A DNA stretch of 9,158 bases from an uncultured Collinsella sp. (GTDB lineage: Bacteria; Actinomycetota; Coriobacteriia; Coriobacteriales; Coriobacteriaceae), in contig CATZIG010000069.1 in the NCBI GenBank assembly GCA_958419975.1, positions 1 through 9,158 of the forward strand, given 5' to 3'. Below the pieces are notes generated by a model, which was not told the DNA's origin, made no database searches, and saw only the letters and a program-made list of their open reading frames with translations. This document shows, piece by piece, positions 8,070-9,158 of the stretch. The first letter of the stretch is position 1. Each line of letters opens with the position of its first letter. A program made the translations under genes and the position numbers.

Positions 8070-9158
8070 CTACGAGCGCAGTGTAATTTTATCGCGCAGC
8101 GACTTGAGGTCTTCGGTGACGGTGCGGTCTTCCTGGATCATCTTCTGGACCTTTTTGTAGCTCGTGCTGACGGTCGAGTGGTTGCGGTTGCCAAATTCGG
8201 CGCCCACCGCCGTGGTCGTCATTTCGCACATCTCGATGGCCAGGTAGATAGCGATATGGCGTGCTTTGGCGATATTGGCGTTGCGACGCGGGCCGATGAG
8301 CTCCTCGTGTGTCACGCCGTACTGCTCTTCGATGACGGACTGAACCGTCTGGACGTTGATCTTTTTGGCCGATGTGTCGAAGTACTGGCTGGCGATGGCG
8401 TCGATATCGTCAAAGGTGAGCTCTCCGCCCTCGCGCTCGCGGTCGCCCGCCTCGCCGGCGCAGCGCTCGCAAAAGCTCTCGAGTTCGCGGATGTTGGTGC
8501 CCGAGACCTCGGCCATGTGTTTAAAGTGCTCGTCGGTCAGGTGCCCGCCGTCGCCCCCATAGGCCGCCAGCAGTGAGTCGTCGCCCGCCTCGGGAGCGGC
8601 GACGATGGTGTTCTCGTAATAGCGCTGCAAGATCTTGTATTTCATCTCGTAGCTGGGCTCTGCGACCAGGCAGAGCATTCCGGCGTTGAAGCGGCTGGTC
8701 AGACGCTCGTCCATGCTCAGGTCCTTGGGGGCGCGGTCTGCCGCGATGACGACCTTCTTGTTGTTGCGGATGAACTCGTCCATGAGCTGGAAAAAGTAGT
8801 CCACACTCGCGCGCTTGCCGATGATGTTTTGGATGTCATCGATGATGAGCACGTCCACGCCGTGGTACGCCTGCATGATGGGGGCGTTGCTCTTCTTTTG
8901 ACGGTCGAACTCGGTCATCAGGTCGTCCAGATATGCCTGGGAGTTGGCATACTTGACCTTGATCTCGGGCGACTTCTCGGCGAGCTCGTTTTTGATGGCG
9001 AGCAGCAGATGGGTCTTGCCCAGCCCCGATTTGCCATAGATGAACAGGGATGTGCATGTGCCGCGCTCGTCCGCGAGGGCGGCAAACTTGAGTGCCGAGC
9101 GATAGGCATGGCTGTTCTCGGGGCCGTAGACAAAGTTCTCAAAGGTAAATTTTGAGTT
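8070..9158 (-). CDS. dnaA: Chromosomal replication initiator DnaA, N-terminus missing (window edge)
   Basis: The frame is open to the right edge, so the 362 residues seen are the C-terminal part; domains I-II and the start lie outside. The visible part begins NSKFTFENFVYGPEN, the entry into the AAA+ domain. Walker A is GKSGLGKT (42-49 of the visible part), Walker B IIDDIQ (105-110), sensor I about 137-141, the arginine finger R156 in LTSRF, and sensor II in NIRELE (222-227). About 19 residues appear inserted before sensor II compared with E. coli (around 186-206). The DNA-binding domain (about 270-362) has the family signature in altered form: GNRNHSTV (323-330) where E. coli has GGRDHTTV, and IAKARHIAIYL where E. 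coli has VARPRQMAMAL. It ends TAG at 8072-8070 and is followed by the putative origin. Confidence 0.97.
   Translation of the reverse strand, partial: NSKFTFENFVYGPENSHAYRSALKFAALADERGTCTSLFIYGKSGLGKTHLLLAIKNELAEKSPEIKVKYANSQAYLDDLMTEFDRQKKSNAPIMQAYHGVDVLIIDDIQNIIGKRASVDYFFQLMDEFIRNNKKVVIAADRAPKDLSMDERLTSRFNAGMLCLVAEPSYEMKYKILQRYYENTIVAAPEAGDDSLLAAYGGDGGHLTDEHFKHMAEVSGTNIRELESFCERCAGEAGDREREGGELTFDDIDAIASQYFDTSAKKINVQTVQSVIEEQYGVTHEELIGPRRNANIAKARHIAIYLAIEMCEMTTTAVGAEFGNRNHSTVSTSYKKVQKMIQEDRTVTEDLKSLRDKITLRS

Noticed and set aside
6866..8086. A 406-codon plus-strand frame opposite dnaN that runs through the origin gap
   Set aside because: Antisense to dnaN, then crosses AT-rich non-coding DNA into the dnaA 3' end; it has no family signature.

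Overview
The window reads as the chromosomal replication-initiation and gyrase locus of a fairly GC-rich Gram-positive bacterium, entirely on the minus strand. Transcription order, right to left, is dnaA (5' end cut off by the window edge), dnaN, recF, dciA (DUF721), gyrB, gyrA. This order, with a DUF721/DciA gene between recF and gyrB, is typical of Actinomycetota. The protein style suggests the class Coriobacteriia, possibly Collinsella. That assignment rests on recognition, not on a search, and is moderate in confidence.

Layout by region. 8070-9158: C-terminal 362 residues of DnaA. 7832-8069: a 238-bp non-coding gap between dnaA and dnaN that looks like an origin (oriC). It has an 83% A+T stretch next to dnaN, a run of five TAA/TAG trinucleotides matching a DnaA-trio, and several DnaA-box-like sites on the dnaA side. 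6728-7831: dnaN. 5612-6718: recF, 9 nt after dnaN. 5062-5625: dciA, overlapping recF by 14 nt. 5006-5035: intrinsic terminator closing the dnaN-recF-dciA unit. 4957-5005: short gap with a weak promoter candidate. 2926-4956 and 176-2914: gyrB and gyrA, 11 nt apart, one operon. 103-135: strong terminator after gyrA. 1-102: no gene called; it contains a long bulged hairpin at 3-40.

Together the genes cover origin opening (DnaA), the sliding clamp (DnaN), gap repair at forks (RecF), helicase loading or activation (DciA) and removal of positive supercoils (GyrB2GyrA2). No undescribed multi-gene system is present; this is core genome. The points worth a second look are the origin (trio plus unusual CAACAG-type boxes), a DnaA DNA-binding domain altered at base-reading positions, a tyrosine at the quinolone-determining position of GyrA, long acidic tails on GyrA, and the hairpin at the left edge.
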